Assembly (NCBI RefSeq): GCF_051660745.1
Contig: NZ_JBOFQF010000037.1
Span: forward strand, 1 to 64,000
Source: Segniliparus sp051660745
GTDB taxonomy: Bacteria > Actinomycetota > Actinomycetes > Mycobacteriales > Mycobacteriaceae
Length of the DNA: 64,000 bases
Reading direction: 5' to 3'
Part shown: one piece after another, positions 48,634 to 57,028 of the stretch
How the letters are laid out: every line of letters begins with the position of its first letter
How positions within the stretch are numbered: the stretch's first letter is position 1
Translations under genes and position numbers: made by a program
The notes under the pieces: model-generated
The model's database searches: none
What the model saw: the letters and a program-made list of their open reading frames with translations, nothing else
What the model was told of the DNA's origin: nothing

Positions 48634-49572
48634 TCAGCGCCCGTATCGGTCGGCGAGGGGGGAGCTGGCGACAGGCTCGCGGGCGCCGGGCTCCTCGCCC
48701 GCGAGCGCGGCCCGGAGCCTGCGTTTGCGCTCGGCCCGGCTCGGCCTGCCCGTCGGAGCCGCCGGGGCTCGTTCTTGTTCCGTGTTGTTGTGGCCTGCGA
48801 GGTCCTGGCCTGCGGTCGGCGGGCGCAGCTCGGTGTAGCCGAAATACCCGAGCGCGATCAGCGCGATCACGCCGAACGCGAGCCACTGCAGCCCGTAGGA
48901 CAAGTACGGCCCAGGGTCGAGGTCGGGCTCCTCCAGCGCGCCGAGCGCCCCTGGCTGTCCGGGATCGAGCTGCAAATAGGCAGGCTCGAGCGGGGCGCCG
49001 ACGAGCGGGCTCGCGGCCTCGGCGTCGATGGCTTCGAGTTGCTGCGAGCCGCCGACGAGCATGATCGCCGGACGGCCTGCGGGAGTTCGCTCCAAGAGCC
49101 GCAGCCGGGCTTTGACCGCCATTTCGCCGGTCGGCGCGGGCGGCGCCGTTGTCGCGCCCTCGGGCAGATAGCCCCGGTCGACCAGGACAGTCCTGCCGTT
49201 GTCGAAGCGCAGCGGGGTGAGGACTTGCGGGCCTTGCGCGTTGCCGTGCACCGGGCGATGCCGCAGCAGCATTTGCTTGTCCGATTCGTACACGCCGGTG
49301 ACAGTGACGGCCCGCCAGTCGCTCTGGGGCCCGACCCCTGAGCGGAGAAGCTCGGCGAGCGGGGCGGGGGGAGCGTCGAAGGCGCGCGAGATCCGGTCGT
49401 TGCGCTGCTCTGTCCGCCCGTTCTTGCCGAGCTGCCATGGCGCGAACACCCAGAAGCACAGCACTGAGAAAAGGACCACGGCGAGCGCGAGCGCGATCCA
49501 GCCCGGACGCAGGAACACGCGCCAGCCCGGCCGGTTGGCCGCAGGCGCATGGCGCGTCGCCGAGGTGGTCAT
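48634..49572 (-). CDS. SURF1-family protein
   Basis: A 312-residue inner-membrane protein that helps assemble cytochrome c oxidase. Layout: N-terminal helix (about residues 24-46) followed by APWQLGKNGRTEQRN, a large extracytoplasmic loop with VTVTGVYESDKQMLLRHRPV and FDNGRTVLVDRGYLP, and a C-terminal helix with PYLSYGLQWLAFGVIALIAL, then a polar tail. These are the SURF1 signature points (WQL-R near the start, GxY, DRG(W/Y)xP). It lies 4 bp behind ptpA, as in Mycobacterium tuberculosis (Rv2234-Rv2235). The C-terminal tail is longer and more basic than usual. Confidence 0.9.
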   Translation of the reverse strand: MTTSATRHAPAANRPGWRVFLRPGWIALALAVVLFSVLCFWVFAPWQLGKNGRTEQRNDRISRAFDAPPAPLAELLRSGVGPQSDWRAVTVTGVYESDKQMLLRHRPVHGNAQGPQVLTPLRFDNGRTVLVDRGYLPEGATTAPPAPTGEMAVKARLRLLERTPAGRPAIMLVGGSQQLEAIDAEAASPLVGAPLEPAYLQLDPGQPGALGALEEPDLDPGPYLSYGLQWLAFGVIALIALGYFGYTELRPPTAGQDLAGHNNTEQERAPAAPTGRPSRAERKRRLRAALAGEEPGAREPVASSPLADRYGR

Positions 49573-49576
49573 GATT

Positions 49577-50059
49577 TCAGGGTAGCCGGCTTTCCAGCCA
49601 GTCGATGATTCCGGGGAGCGCGGCCTCGATCTGCGCGTACGTCGTCTCGAATCCGGCGGAGCTGCCGTAGTAGGGGTCGGCGACCTCGGAGCCCGCCGCG
49701 TCGGGGTCGAAGCTGCGCAGCATGCGCAGCCGGTCGCCGGGGACTCCGTGTTTCGAGAGGTCGGTGAAATGGTTGTCCGCGAGGGCGAGGACCAGGTCGG
49801 CTTCGAGATGCTCCGGAGCCACCGCTTTGGCGACGTGCTCGGCGAAAGGCGGATGGCCGTGTTTCGCCAGTGTGGCGGCTGCCCGGTGGTCGATGGGGTT
49901 GCCCACCTCCCAGCGCGTGGTCCCGGCGCTGGTCACGAGGACGTTATGGCCCCAGTCCAGCTTTTCGAGCCGGGTCCTGAGCATTTGCTCCCCCATCGGG
50001 GAACGGCAGATATTGCCGGTGCAGACGAAGGTGACGTGAAGCTTGGGCTGATCCACCAT
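49577..50059 (-). CDS. ptpA: Low-molecular-weight protein-tyrosine phosphatase (PtpA-like)
   Basis: A 160-residue phosphatase. The P-loop is FVCTGNICRSP (C-x5-R), and the general acid Asp is in DPYYG. ATG 50059 starts MVDQPKLHVTFVC; the longer open frame has no support. Size and motifs match PtpA of mycobacteria, a phosphatase released into host cells in pathogenic species. Next gene downstream is SURF1. The mycobacterial neighbour ptkA (the kinase of PtpA) is not in this interval; a cupin gene stands in its place. Confidence 0.9.
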   Translation of the reverse strand: MVDQPKLHVTFVCTGNICRSPMGEQMLRTRLEKLDWGHNVLVTSAGTTRWEVGNPIDHRAAATLAKHGHPPFAEHVAKAVAPEHLEADLVLALADNHFTDLSKHGVPGDRLRMLRSFDPDAAGSEVADPYYGSSAGFETTYAQIEAALPGIIDWLESRLP

Positions 50060-50084
50060 ATGAGTATGACAGCCCCGCCCGCGC

Positions 50085-50510
50085 TTATTCGAAGCCGCAG
50101 CCGGGGTTGGGGACGGGGCGCGCGTCCGGGGCGCCCTCGGGCTTGTCGACGAGCACGATCTGCACGGCGGGCTCCTCGCCGAGGTTCCGCCCGATGTGGA
50201 CGTTGTCCGACCCGGCTGGCTCGGCGGCTGTGTCGCCAGGGGCATAGACCTCCGTGGTGGAGCAGTCGGCGAGCGTGTGCGTGAGCTCGCCCTTGGCCAT
50301 ACGCCCGTAGAGCACGCCGTCGTGCCAATGCCAGCCGGTCGAGGCCCCAGGCTGGAACGTCACCTCTTCCACGATCAGCTCTCTGCCGTGCGACGCAGTT
50401 TTGGAGAGGACCTTCACCGAGACCCCGTGGCTCGCGGCCTCGGCCGATGGCGGGAGGACGATAGTCGAGACGACAAAGCCGAAGGCCCCCAGAAAGCGCA
50501 GCTCCCTCAC
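50085..50510 (-). CDS. Secreted cupin-domain protein
   Basis: A 141-residue small cupin. GTG 50510 gives a signal peptide (VRELRFLGAFGFVVSTIVLP, cleavage near AEAAS); a longer frame from 50540 overlaps the divergent Nif3 gene. The beta-barrel has FQPGASTGWHWHDGVLYG with the metal-binding His pair, then GELTHTLADC and VYAPGDTAAEP. A closing NPGCGF holds a second cysteine, so a disulphide outside the cell is possible. Metal and ligand are unknown. It runs toward ptpA with a 25-bp gap and may share its transcript. Confidence 0.8.
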   Translation of the reverse strand: MRELRFLGAFGFVVSTIVLPPSAEAASHGVSVKVLSKTASHGRELIVEEVTFQPGASTGWHWHDGVLYGRMAKGELTHTLADCSTTEVYAPGDTAAEPAGSDNVHIGRNLGEEPAVQIVLVDKPEGAPDARPVPNPGCGFE

Positions 50511-50525
50511 GGAACCACTATCCCA

Positions 50526-50531
50526 TAGAAT
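50526..50531 (+). promoter_or_regulatory. -10 box, predicted leaderless promoter (Nif3-like gene)
   Basis: TAGAAT, 7 nt, ATG 50539; no ribosome binding site. Confidence 0.5.
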
Positions 50532-50538
50532 CGCGGGC

Positions 50539-51675
50539 ATGGCTATGGCTCCCCGGTTGCAGGACGTCGTTGCCGCGCTTGAAGCGGCCTACCCGCCTCG
50601 TCTCGCCTTGGACTGGGACGCGGTCGGCCTGGTCTGCGGCGATCCCGACGACATCGTGGACAGGGCGTTGGTCTGCGTCGACGTCACCGAGGCCGTGGTG
50701 GACGAGGCGCTCGGGTCGGGGGCGAAGCTCATCGTCGCGCATCACCCGTTGCTGCTCAGAGGGGTGCGCTCGGTGAGCACGGACACCCCGAAAGGCCGTC
50801 TCGTGCATCGGCTGATCCGCTCGGGGTGCGCCCTGTTCACCGCGCACACCAATGCGGACCGGGCCGATCCAGGGGTGAGCGACGCGCTGGCGGAGGCGTT
50901 GGGGCTGCGGGTCGTCGGCCCTGTCGAGCCTGCGATGGGCCCAGAGCTGGACAAATGGGTGGCGCTCGTCCCGCGCGGCGAAGCCGAGCGGGTCCGTTCG
51001 GCGCTTTTCGAGGCAGGGGCGGGCAGGCTCGGCGACTACGACCAATGCGCGTGGAGCGCCGAGGGCGTCGGACAATTCCGCCCGCTGGCGGGCGCGAACC
51101 CGGCGATCGGCCGGGCTGGCGAGCTCGAGCGGGTCGAGGAGACGAGGATCGAAGTGATCGCGCCCAAGCGCTTGCGAGCGTCCGTGCTGGCGGCGTTGCG
51201 CTCGGCGCACCCGTACGAGGAGCCCGCGTTCGACGTGTTCGCCCAAGCCGGGCTGCCGACGAGCCTCGGCCTCGGCCGGATCGGGGCGCTGGCGAGGCCG
51301 GAGCCGCTGGGCGACTTCCTCGCCCGGGCCGCCCGGTCCTTGCCCGCCGTCCCCGAGGGCCTACGGTCGACCGGCGGCCCGGATCTGATGGTCGAGACGG
51401 TCGCCGTCTGCGGCGGCGCGGGGGACTCGCTCCTCGGCGCGGTCGCGAAAGCAGGCGTGGACGCGTACGTGACCGGCGACCTGCGGCACCACCCGGTGGA
51501 CGAGCATCTGCGGGCGAGCCGGGCCGCGCTGGTCGACATCGGGCATTGGGCCAGCGAGCGGCCCTGGTGCGACCAGGCCGCAGGCGTGCTGGCGCGGGCG
51601 TTCGGGGACGGGCTCGCCGTCGCGCCGTCGGGGGCCGCTCCTGGTCCGTGGCGTCAACACGTCGTGACTGTTTGA
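50539..51675 (+). CDS. Nif3-like dinuclear metal-centre protein (DUF34, YbgI type)
   Basis: A 378-residue member of the widely conserved NIF3/DUF34 family. Both halves of the metal site are visible: VAHHPLLLRGVRSV and AHTNADRADPGVSDALAEAL at the N-terminus, GDLRHHPVDEHLRAS and LVDIGHWASE at the C-terminus. A PII-like insert of about 100 residues sits between them (WVALVPRGEAERVRSALFEA, LRSAHPYEEPAFDVF), as in Mycobacterium tuberculosis Rv2230c. Often annotated GTP cyclohydrolase I type 2, but the true activity is unsettled. ATG 50539 is leaderless; ATG 50545 is an alternative. Confidence 0.9.
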   Translation: MAMAPRLQDVVAALEAAYPPRLALDWDAVGLVCGDPDDIVDRALVCVDVTEAVVDEALGSGAKLIVAHHPLLLRGVRSVSTDTPKGRLVHRLIRSGCALFTAHTNADRADPGVSDALAEALGLRVVGPVEPAMGPELDKWVALVPRGEAERVRSALFEAGAGRLGDYDQCAWSAEGVGQFRPLAGANPAIGRAGELERVEETRIEVIAPKRLRASVLAALRSAHPYEEPAFDVFAQAGLPTSLGLGRIGALARPEPLGDFLARAARSLPAVPEGLRSTGGPDLMVETVAVCGGAGDSLLGAVAKAGVDAYVTGDLRHHPVDEHLRASRAALVDIGHWASERPWCDQAAGVLARAFGDGLAVAPSGAAPGPWRQHVVTV

Positions 51676-51693
51676 TGAACCGAGCCCAGTTGA

Positions 51694-51723
51694 CCAGGCC
51701 GAAATTGTGGCCTGGGGTACACT
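51694..51723 (+). promoter_or_regulatory. Operator-like dyad and -10 box upstream of the APC permease
   Basis: CCAGGCC (51694-51700), 8 nt, GGCCTGG (51709-51715), then TACACT (51718-51723). The dyad covers the -35 position, so it may bind a repressor; as RNA it could also act as a weak terminator of the preceding gene. Predicted transcription starts near 51730. Confidence 0.45.
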
Positions 51724-51772
51724 GCCCTCACTTCACGGCGTGGTGGAGGAGCGTGTAGAGAGAGGCAGCGAG

Positions 51773-53272
51773 GTGGCTTTGAAGTCGGGATTGACCCGGA
51801 GCAAGACAGTGGAACAGGCGTTGGCGAGCGCCGAAGAGCCAGAGCGGCGGTTGCGCCGGACCTTGTCTGCTTGGGACCTCACCGTCTTCGGCGTGGCCGT
51901 GGTGATCGGGGCGGGCATCTTCAGCGTGAGCGCCTCGACGGCGGGGAACTACGCGGGGCCCTCGGTCACTGTTTCTTTCTTCATCGCGGCGGTGGCCTGC
52001 GGGTTCTCCGCGCTCTGTTACGCGGAGTTCGCGTCGACGGTGCCGGTGGCGGGGAGCGCCTACTCGTTCTCCTACGCGACCTTCGGCGAGCTGTTCGCCT
52101 GGATCGTCGGCTGGGACTTGCTCCTGGAGCTGGCGTTCGCGGCGGGCGTGGTGGCCAAGGCCTGGTCGAGCTACCTCGCCGGGGCGTTCGGCTTCGCGAG
52201 CGGCGCGGTGCAGATCGGGATCGTGAGCTTCGACTGGGGCGCGATCCTCATCATCGGCGCGGTCACTGTGGCGCTCGCGTTCGGCGTGAAGCTCTCCGCG
52301 CGGGTCTCTGGGGTCATCACCGTGATCAAGGTGTCGGTGGTGCTCTTCGTCATCATCGCCGGGGCGTTCTACATCAAGCTCAGCAACTACACGCCGTTCA
52401 TCCCGCCCGCCCAGCCGAAACCGGGGCCGAAAGATTTGCTGAGCAGCCCGCTCTTCGCCGTCCTGACCGGCGGCGGCGGGACGCAGTACGGCTGGTACGG
52501 GCTGTTGGCCGGGGCTTCCGTGGTCTTCTTCGCCTTCATCGGCTTCGACGTGGTGGCCACCACCGCCGAAGAGGTGAAGAACCCCGCGAGGGACCTGCCA
52601 CGGGGGATTCTCGGCTCGTTGGCGATCTGCACGGTGCTGTACCTCGCGACGTCGCTGGTGACCACCGGCATGGCCAGCTACAAGGATCTGCGCTCGGACG
52701 CGCCCGGCGCGAAGCATTCGCCGAACCTGGCGACCGCGTTCGAGCTCCACGGGGTCGATTGGGCCGCGAAGCTCATCTCCTTCGGCGCGCTGGCAGGCTT
52801 GACCACGGTGGTCTTGGTGCTGCTGCTCGGGGCGATCCGGCTCACCTTCGCCATGTCGAGGGACGGCCTCTTCCCGCGCAACTGGTCGAAGACGAGCGAG
52901 CGGGGCGTGCCGGTGCGGCTGACCGTCGGGGCCGGTGTGAGCGCGATGGTCGTCGCCTGCCTGCCGCTCGACAGGCTTGAGGAGCTGGTGAACTTCGGCA
53001 CGCTGTTCGCCTTCGTGCTCGTCGCCGCCGGGGTGATCGTGTTGCGGCGCACGCAGCCAGGGCTCAAACGTGGTTTCACGGTTCCCGCAGTGCCGCTGGT
53101 GCCGCTGGCGGCGATTGTGAGCTGTGTGTGGCTCTTGCTCAACCTCTCCATGCTCACCTGGGTCGGGTTCACCGTCTGGCTGGTGATCGGCCTGTTGATC
53201 TACGGCCTGTACGGCTATCGCAATTCGGTGCTGGGCAAATCCCTCGAACAGGAAGAGGCGGTCGTCGGCTAG
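51773..53272 (+). CDS. APC-family amino acid permease
   Basis: A 499-residue membrane transporter with 12 or more helices. Signature parts: LSAWDLTVFGVAVVIGAGIF (helix 1 with the unwound GAGIF), GNYAGPSVTVSFFIAAVACG, ASTVPVAGSAYSFSYATFGE and IGFDVVATTAEEVKNPARDL (helix 6 motif). It is close to the cationic amino acid transporter group (YfnA/CAT-like). GTG 51773 is used with AGAGG about 8 nt upstream; starts further up are possible. The substrate is not determined by sequence. Followed by a hairpin and the regulatory region of the PLD-effector locus. Confidence 0.9.
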   Translation: MALKSGLTRSKTVEQALASAEEPERRLRRTLSAWDLTVFGVAVVIGAGIFSVSASTAGNYAGPSVTVSFFIAAVACGFSALCYAEFASTVPVAGSAYSFSYATFGELFAWIVGWDLLLELAFAAGVVAKAWSSYLAGAFGFASGAVQIGIVSFDWGAILIIGAVTVALAFGVKLSARVSGVITVIKVSVVLFVIIAGAFYIKLSNYTPFIPPAQPKPGPKDLLSSPLFAVLTGGGGTQYGWYGLLAGASVVFFAFIGFDVVATTAEEVKNPARDLPRGILGSLAICTVLYLATSLVTTGMASYKDLRSDAPGAKHSPNLATAFELHGVDWAAKLISFGALAGLTTVVLVLLLGAIRLTFAMSRDGLFPRNWSKTSERGVPVRLTVGAGVSAMVVACLPLDRLEELVNFGTLFAFVLVAAGVIVLRRTQPGLKRGFTVPAVPLVPLAAIVSCVWLLLNLSMLTWVGFTVWLVIGLLIYGLYGYRNSVLGKSLEQEEAVVG

Positions 53273-53290
53273 AGCACGGCGTGTCGTGCC

Positions 53291-53308
53291 GGGCGGCGTG
53301 TCCCGCCC
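53291..53308 (+). terminator. Hairpin after the APC permease
   Basis: GGGCGG, 6-nt loop, CCGCCC. It starts 18 bp after the stop codon and has no T run; a GC-rich terminator of modest strength. Confidence 0.4.
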
Positions 53309-53320
53309 TGAGGTACCTCA
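53309..53320. promoter_or_regulatory. 12-bp perfect palindrome
   Basis: TGAGGTACCTCA, directly after the terminator-like hairpin and 30 bp before a second palindrome. Possibly a protein-binding site in the control region of the PLD-effector locus. Confidence 0.35.
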
Positions 53321-53350
53321 CCTGCGATGACACTGCGTTCAAAACCGACT

Positions 53351-53369
53351 TGTGCATAATTTATGCACA
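53351..53369. promoter_or_regulatory. 19-bp perfect palindromic operator upstream of the PLD-effector operon
   Basis: TGTGCATAA, T, TTATGCACA: nine-base arms with complete symmetry, in an AT-rich stretch that stands out from the GC-rich surroundings. It lies 149 bp before the first gene and is the strongest operator candidate in the window. Confidence 0.65.
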
Positions 53370-53517
53370 GGTAACGGTTTGTTCATCTGGAGCTGACAGC
53401 GTGTGACGCGACGGTTCGAGCGGCTTCCAGCGCGCTCGGGCCTAGACGGGCGGCCACGGTGCGGACAGGGAGCCGCCGGGGCTTCTCTTTCGGTGATTGA
53501 GTGAGGAGCGGAGAAAT

Positions 53518-53853
53518 ATGGCAGACGGGAAAAGTCTCGCGGTCAACCTCGAGCAACTGCGCGGAAGCTCGGCTTCCTTGCACGCCGACACGCACGAGGC
53601 GATGTCGGCGTTGGAGCAGATCTCCTCGGGCCCGATCACGTCGGGATTCGCCGCCCTCGGCGCGCTGTTCGACGAGGTGGGCGCCGCAGGCTCGGACATG
53701 ATGGCCGCGTGGAGCGCGGCGGACGGCGCCCTGAAAGACCGCCTGGTCGGGACGGCCGAGCGGCTCGGAGCCTCGGCGGACCTCTACCACGCGGCCGATT
53801 CCGGCAACGCGGACGCGCTCGCCGTCGACATCGAGACGAAGAAAGGCTCGTAA
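53518..53853 (+). CDS. EspC-like small partner protein of the PLD-effector locus
   Basis: A 111-residue helical protein: LAVNLEQLRGSSASLHADTH, helix 1, a turn at about residues 40-50 (SSGPITSGFAALGALFDEVG), then a helix with MMAAWSAADGALKDRLVGTA and DLYHAADSGNADALAVDIE. The C-terminal YHAAD fits YxxxD/E, the secretion signal of type VII partners. ATG 53518 is preceded by GAGGAGCGGAG. The stop overlaps the next ATG (TAATG), so it is coupled to the first PLD gene. The likely role is co-secretion or chaperoning of the following effectors; that is inference. Confidence 0.65.
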   Translation: MADGKSLAVNLEQLRGSSASLHADTHEAMSALEQISSGPITSGFAALGALFDEVGAAGSDMMAAWSAADGALKDRLVGTAERLGASADLYHAADSGNADALAVDIETKKGS

Positions 53854-55412
53854 TGGGGAACGGGGCCTGGGGCGCGGTGACGGGGTTCGACCCCGCGGCC
53901 GCGCAGGGGATACAGGGGGCGCTGGCGGACCGAGCGGCTGGGCTGGGCGCGTTGTCGGCGAAGTTGGGCTCGGCCCGGCAGCTGCCGGGCTGGCAGGGGC
54001 AGGGCAAAGAGGCGGCCTCGGGGTCGTTCGAGGAGCCGCTGGGCTATCTCGCAGAGGCCAAGAGCGCGACGCAGCAGGCGCATGCGAAGGTCGGCGGCTT
54101 CGCGCAGGCGATGTCGGCGCTCAAGGCAAAGGCAGGCGAGGTCGAGCAGCGGGCCGCGCAGGCCGGGTTCTCGATCGGCCCGGACGGCTCGATCCGGGAC
54201 TCGTACGCGTTGTCGGGGCTGGTGGAAAGCCTGTCGCCCGCGGACCGGGCGCGGTACGAGCAGGTGAAGGCGGAGCTGCCGGGCGAGGTGTCCGGGGTGC
54301 TCGCGCAGGCGGACCAGGCGAAGGCGCAGGCGGCGACCGGGCTGCAGGCGGCGGGGAACCTGATGGCGGTCAGCCAGCTCGGCACGGGCGCGGGCAAGCT
54401 CGACGCGCAGGCGGCGGGGAGCGATCTCACCCTCTACGTCGAGGGCCCGAAGCAGCCGGACGGGGTGAACCACGACCAGAACTTCCAGAAGGTCGTCGAC
54501 CTCATCGACAGCGCGCAGAAGTCGGTCGACATGACGATGTACCACCTGGACGACCAGAACATGGAGGACGCCATGGTCCACGCCGCCCAGCGCGGGGTGA
54601 ACGTGCGAGTCGTCCTCGACACCAGGGGCGAGACGAAGAAGAACCAGGCCGCGTACGACTACCTGACCGCGAACGGGGTCCACGTCATGTGGGACAGCGC
54701 GAACACCTCGGCGGACCCGGACACGGCGAACAAACTGGCCTACTACCACCAGAAGACGGTCACCGTGGACGGCGAGACGTCGGCGATGATGAGCGGCAAC
54801 GCCGTCGCCGCCGACTACAAGACCACTCGCGACTTCGTGGTCATGGACACGAACAAGAACGATGTCGCAGCGATCCAGGACGTGTTCAACCACGACTTCG
54901 CGGGCACCGGTGACAAGAAGTACACCCCGCCGACCGGCGACAACCTCACGTGGAGCCCGACAACGGCGAAGGGCAACACGATCGCGCTCATCGACGGCGC
55001 GAAGCACACCCTCAACATCGAGAACGAGGAGATGGCGAGCCCGGACGTCGTCGACCACCTGGTCCAGGCCGCCCAAAGGGGCGTGGACGTGCACGTCACG
55101 ATGACGAACAACCCGAGCTACTACGCGAACCTCGACAAACTCACCGAGGCCGGGGTCCAAGTGGACCTGTACGGGCGGTCCTCGGCGCCGTACGTCCACG
55201 CCAAGGACATCGTCGCGGACGGCAGCACCGCGTACGTCGGGTCGATCAACTTCTCGGAGAACTCGATGACCAACAACCGCGAGCTCGGGATCATCACGAG
55301 CGACCCCGGCGTTGTCTCAGGCATCAACACGACAGACGACTCCGACTTCGCGGGCGGCTACCGGTACAAGCACAGCACGGCCCCCACCACGGCTTCGACT
55401 CCGAGCAGCTAA
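53853..55412 (+). CDS. WXG-type N-terminal region fused to phospholipase-D-like domain (PLD effector 1)
   Basis: A 519-residue protein without Sec signal. Residues 1-190 are helical and carry a WxG turn (LPGWQGQGKEAASGSF, W47-x-G49), typical of ESX-exported proteins. From about residue 195 comes a PLD-superfamily domain with both HKD motifs intact: H299-x-K301-x4-D306 (YHQKTVTVD) and H449-x-K451-x4-D456 (YVHAKDIVAD), followed by GSINFSENSMTNNRELG. PLD enzymes cleave phosphodiesters in phospholipids or nucleic acids. ATG 53853 overlaps the EspC-like stop. Its N-terminal half is nearly that of effector 3 and its catalytic half nearly that of effector 2, a mosaic. Substrate unknown. Confidence 0.8.
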   Translation: MGNGAWGAVTGFDPAAAQGIQGALADRAAGLGALSAKLGSARQLPGWQGQGKEAASGSFEEPLGYLAEAKSATQQAHAKVGGFAQAMSALKAKAGEVEQRAAQAGFSIGPDGSIRDSYALSGLVESLSPADRARYEQVKAELPGEVSGVLAQADQAKAQAATGLQAAGNLMAVSQLGTGAGKLDAQAAGSDLTLYVEGPKQPDGVNHDQNFQKVVDLIDSAQKSVDMTMYHLDDQNMEDAMVHAAQRGVNVRVVLDTRGETKKNQAAYDYLTANGVHVMWDSANTSADPDTANKLAYYHQKTVTVDGETSAMMSGNAVAADYKTTRDFVVMDTNKNDVAAIQDVFNHDFAGTGDKKYTPPTGDNLTWSPTTAKGNTIALIDGAKHTLNIENEEMASPDVVDHLVQAAQRGVDVHVTMTNNPSYYANLDKLTEAGVQVDLYGRSSAPYVHAKDIVADGSTAYVGSINFSENSMTNNRELGIITSDPGVVSGINTTDDSDFAGGYRYKHSTAPTTASTPSS

Positions 55413-55438
55413 GAATCCACGAGAACCAAGGAGTCATG

Positions 55439-56989
55439 ATGGCGAGCGGGGCATGGAACGCGGTCAAAGGCTTCGACCCCGCTGCTGTGCGGAGCGTGCG
55501 GGACAGTTTGGCAGGCAGGCTCTCCGGCCTGTCGGACTTCTCCGCCAAGCTGCGATCCGCCCAGCAGCTGTCCGGATGGGACGGGCAGGCCAAGGAGGCC
55601 GCGTCGGGCTCGTTCGAGGAGCCGTTGCGCTATCTCGCGGAGGCGAAGAGCGCGGCGACGCAGGCGCATGACAAAGTCGGCCGCTTCGGCGATGTGATGG
55701 GCGCGCTCAAAGCACGAGCGGCGCAGATCGAGGAGCGGGCGGCGCAGAACGGGTTCATGATCGGGGCGGACGGCTCGATCCGGGACTCGTACGCCGCGAC
55801 CGGCCTGCTCGCCGCCCTGAGCCCCGCCGAGCAGACGGCGCGCGCGCAGCTCGCCGCAGAGCTGCCCGTCGATGTCGCCTCGGTGCTCGACGACGCCAGT
55901 CAGGCGGGCTCGCAGACCGTCACCGGGCTCCAGGCGGCGAGCAGGCTGGCGACGGTGAGCCCGTTGGCGGCCACGGCGGCCGCGACATCCACGATCGCCC
56001 CGAAAAGCGGCGCCCTCACGCTCTACGTCGAAGGGCCGCACCAGGCGGACGGGGAGAACCACGACCAGAACTACCAGAAGGTCGTCGACCTCATCAACAG
56101 CGCGCAGACGAGCGTCGACATGACGATGTACCACCTGGACGACCAGAACATGGAGGACGCCCTCGTCAACGCGGCCAAGCGCGGGGTGAACGTGCGGGCC
56201 ATCCTCGACACCAGGGGCGAGACGGCGAAGAACCAGGCCGCGTACGACTACCTGACCGCGAACGGAGTGCACGTCATCTGGGACTCCGCGAACACCTCGG
56301 CGGACCCGGACACGGCGAACAAGCTGGCCTACTACCACCAGAAGACGGTCACCGTGGACGCCAAGACGGCGGCGATCATGTCCGGCAACGCGGTCACCGC
56401 CGACTACGCGACGACGCGGGACTTCCTCGTCATGGACACCGACGCCCGCGACGTGTCGGCCATCGAGAAGACCTTCAACGCCGACTACGCGGGCACCGGG
56501 GACAAGAAGTTCACCCCGCTGAACGGGGACAACCTCACGTGGAGCCCGACCACGGCGAAGAGCAACACGCTGGCCCTCATCGACGGCGCCCAGCACACCC
56601 TCAACGTCGAGAACGAGGAGATGGCGAGCCCGGCGGTCGTCGACGCGCTGGTGAACGCGGCGAACCGGGGCGTGGACGTGCACGTCACGATGACGAACAA
56701 CCCGAGCTACTACGCGAACCTCGACAAGCTCGCAGCCGCCGGGGTGGACGTGCGCCTGTACGCGCACAGCGCGGACACCTATATCCACGCGAAAGACATC
56801 GTGGCCGACGGGACCCAGGCGTACGTCGGGTCGATCAACTTCTCGGAGAACTCGATGACCAACAACCGCGAGCTGGGCGTCATCACCACGAACGCGGGCG
56901 TCGTCACCGGCATCGACGCCCAGGACACGCAGGACTGGAACGGCGGCTACACGTACAAGCCGACGACGACCACCACCACGACTCCGTAA
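55439..56989 (+). CDS. WXG-PLD effector 2
   Basis: A 516-residue protein of the same layout. ATG 55439 is chosen over ATG 55436 for spacing (AAGGAG 5 nt upstream) and because all three paralogues then start with M-x-x-G-x-W. The WxG turn is LSGWDGQAKEAASGSF. HKD motifs: H300/K302/D307 and H450/K452/D457. The catalytic half is almost the same as in effector 1 (VDMTMYHLDDQNMED and SADPDTANKLAYYHQKTVTV), while the N-terminal half differs (GRFGDVMGALKARAAQIEER). The C-terminus is a Thr-rich tail (KPTTTTTTTP). It lies 26 bp behind effector 1. Confidence 0.8.
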   Translation: MASGAWNAVKGFDPAAVRSVRDSLAGRLSGLSDFSAKLRSAQQLSGWDGQAKEAASGSFEEPLRYLAEAKSAATQAHDKVGRFGDVMGALKARAAQIEERAAQNGFMIGADGSIRDSYAATGLLAALSPAEQTARAQLAAELPVDVASVLDDASQAGSQTVTGLQAASRLATVSPLAATAAATSTIAPKSGALTLYVEGPHQADGENHDQNYQKVVDLINSAQTSVDMTMYHLDDQNMEDALVNAAKRGVNVRAILDTRGETAKNQAAYDYLTANGVHVIWDSANTSADPDTANKLAYYHQKTVTVDAKTAAIMSGNAVTADYATTRDFLVMDTDARDVSAIEKTFNADYAGTGDKKFTPLNGDNLTWSPTTAKSNTLALIDGAQHTLNVENEEMASPAVVDALVNAANRGVDVHVTMTNNPSYYANLDKLAAAGVDVRLYAHSADTYIHAKDIVADGTQAYVGSINFSENSMTNNRELGVITTNAGVVTGIDAQDTQDWNGGYTYKPTTTTTTTP

Positions 56990-57028
56990 ACATCGACATC
57001 CGTCTGGGACGGGAGAGGAAGGCTTGGC

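Noticed and set aside
54950..56989. Apparent 679-residue fusion ahead of PLD effector 2
   Set aside because: The extra 160 residues are an out-of-frame reading of effector 1. The ATG at 55439 has a good Shine-Dalgarno and matches the starts of both paralogues.
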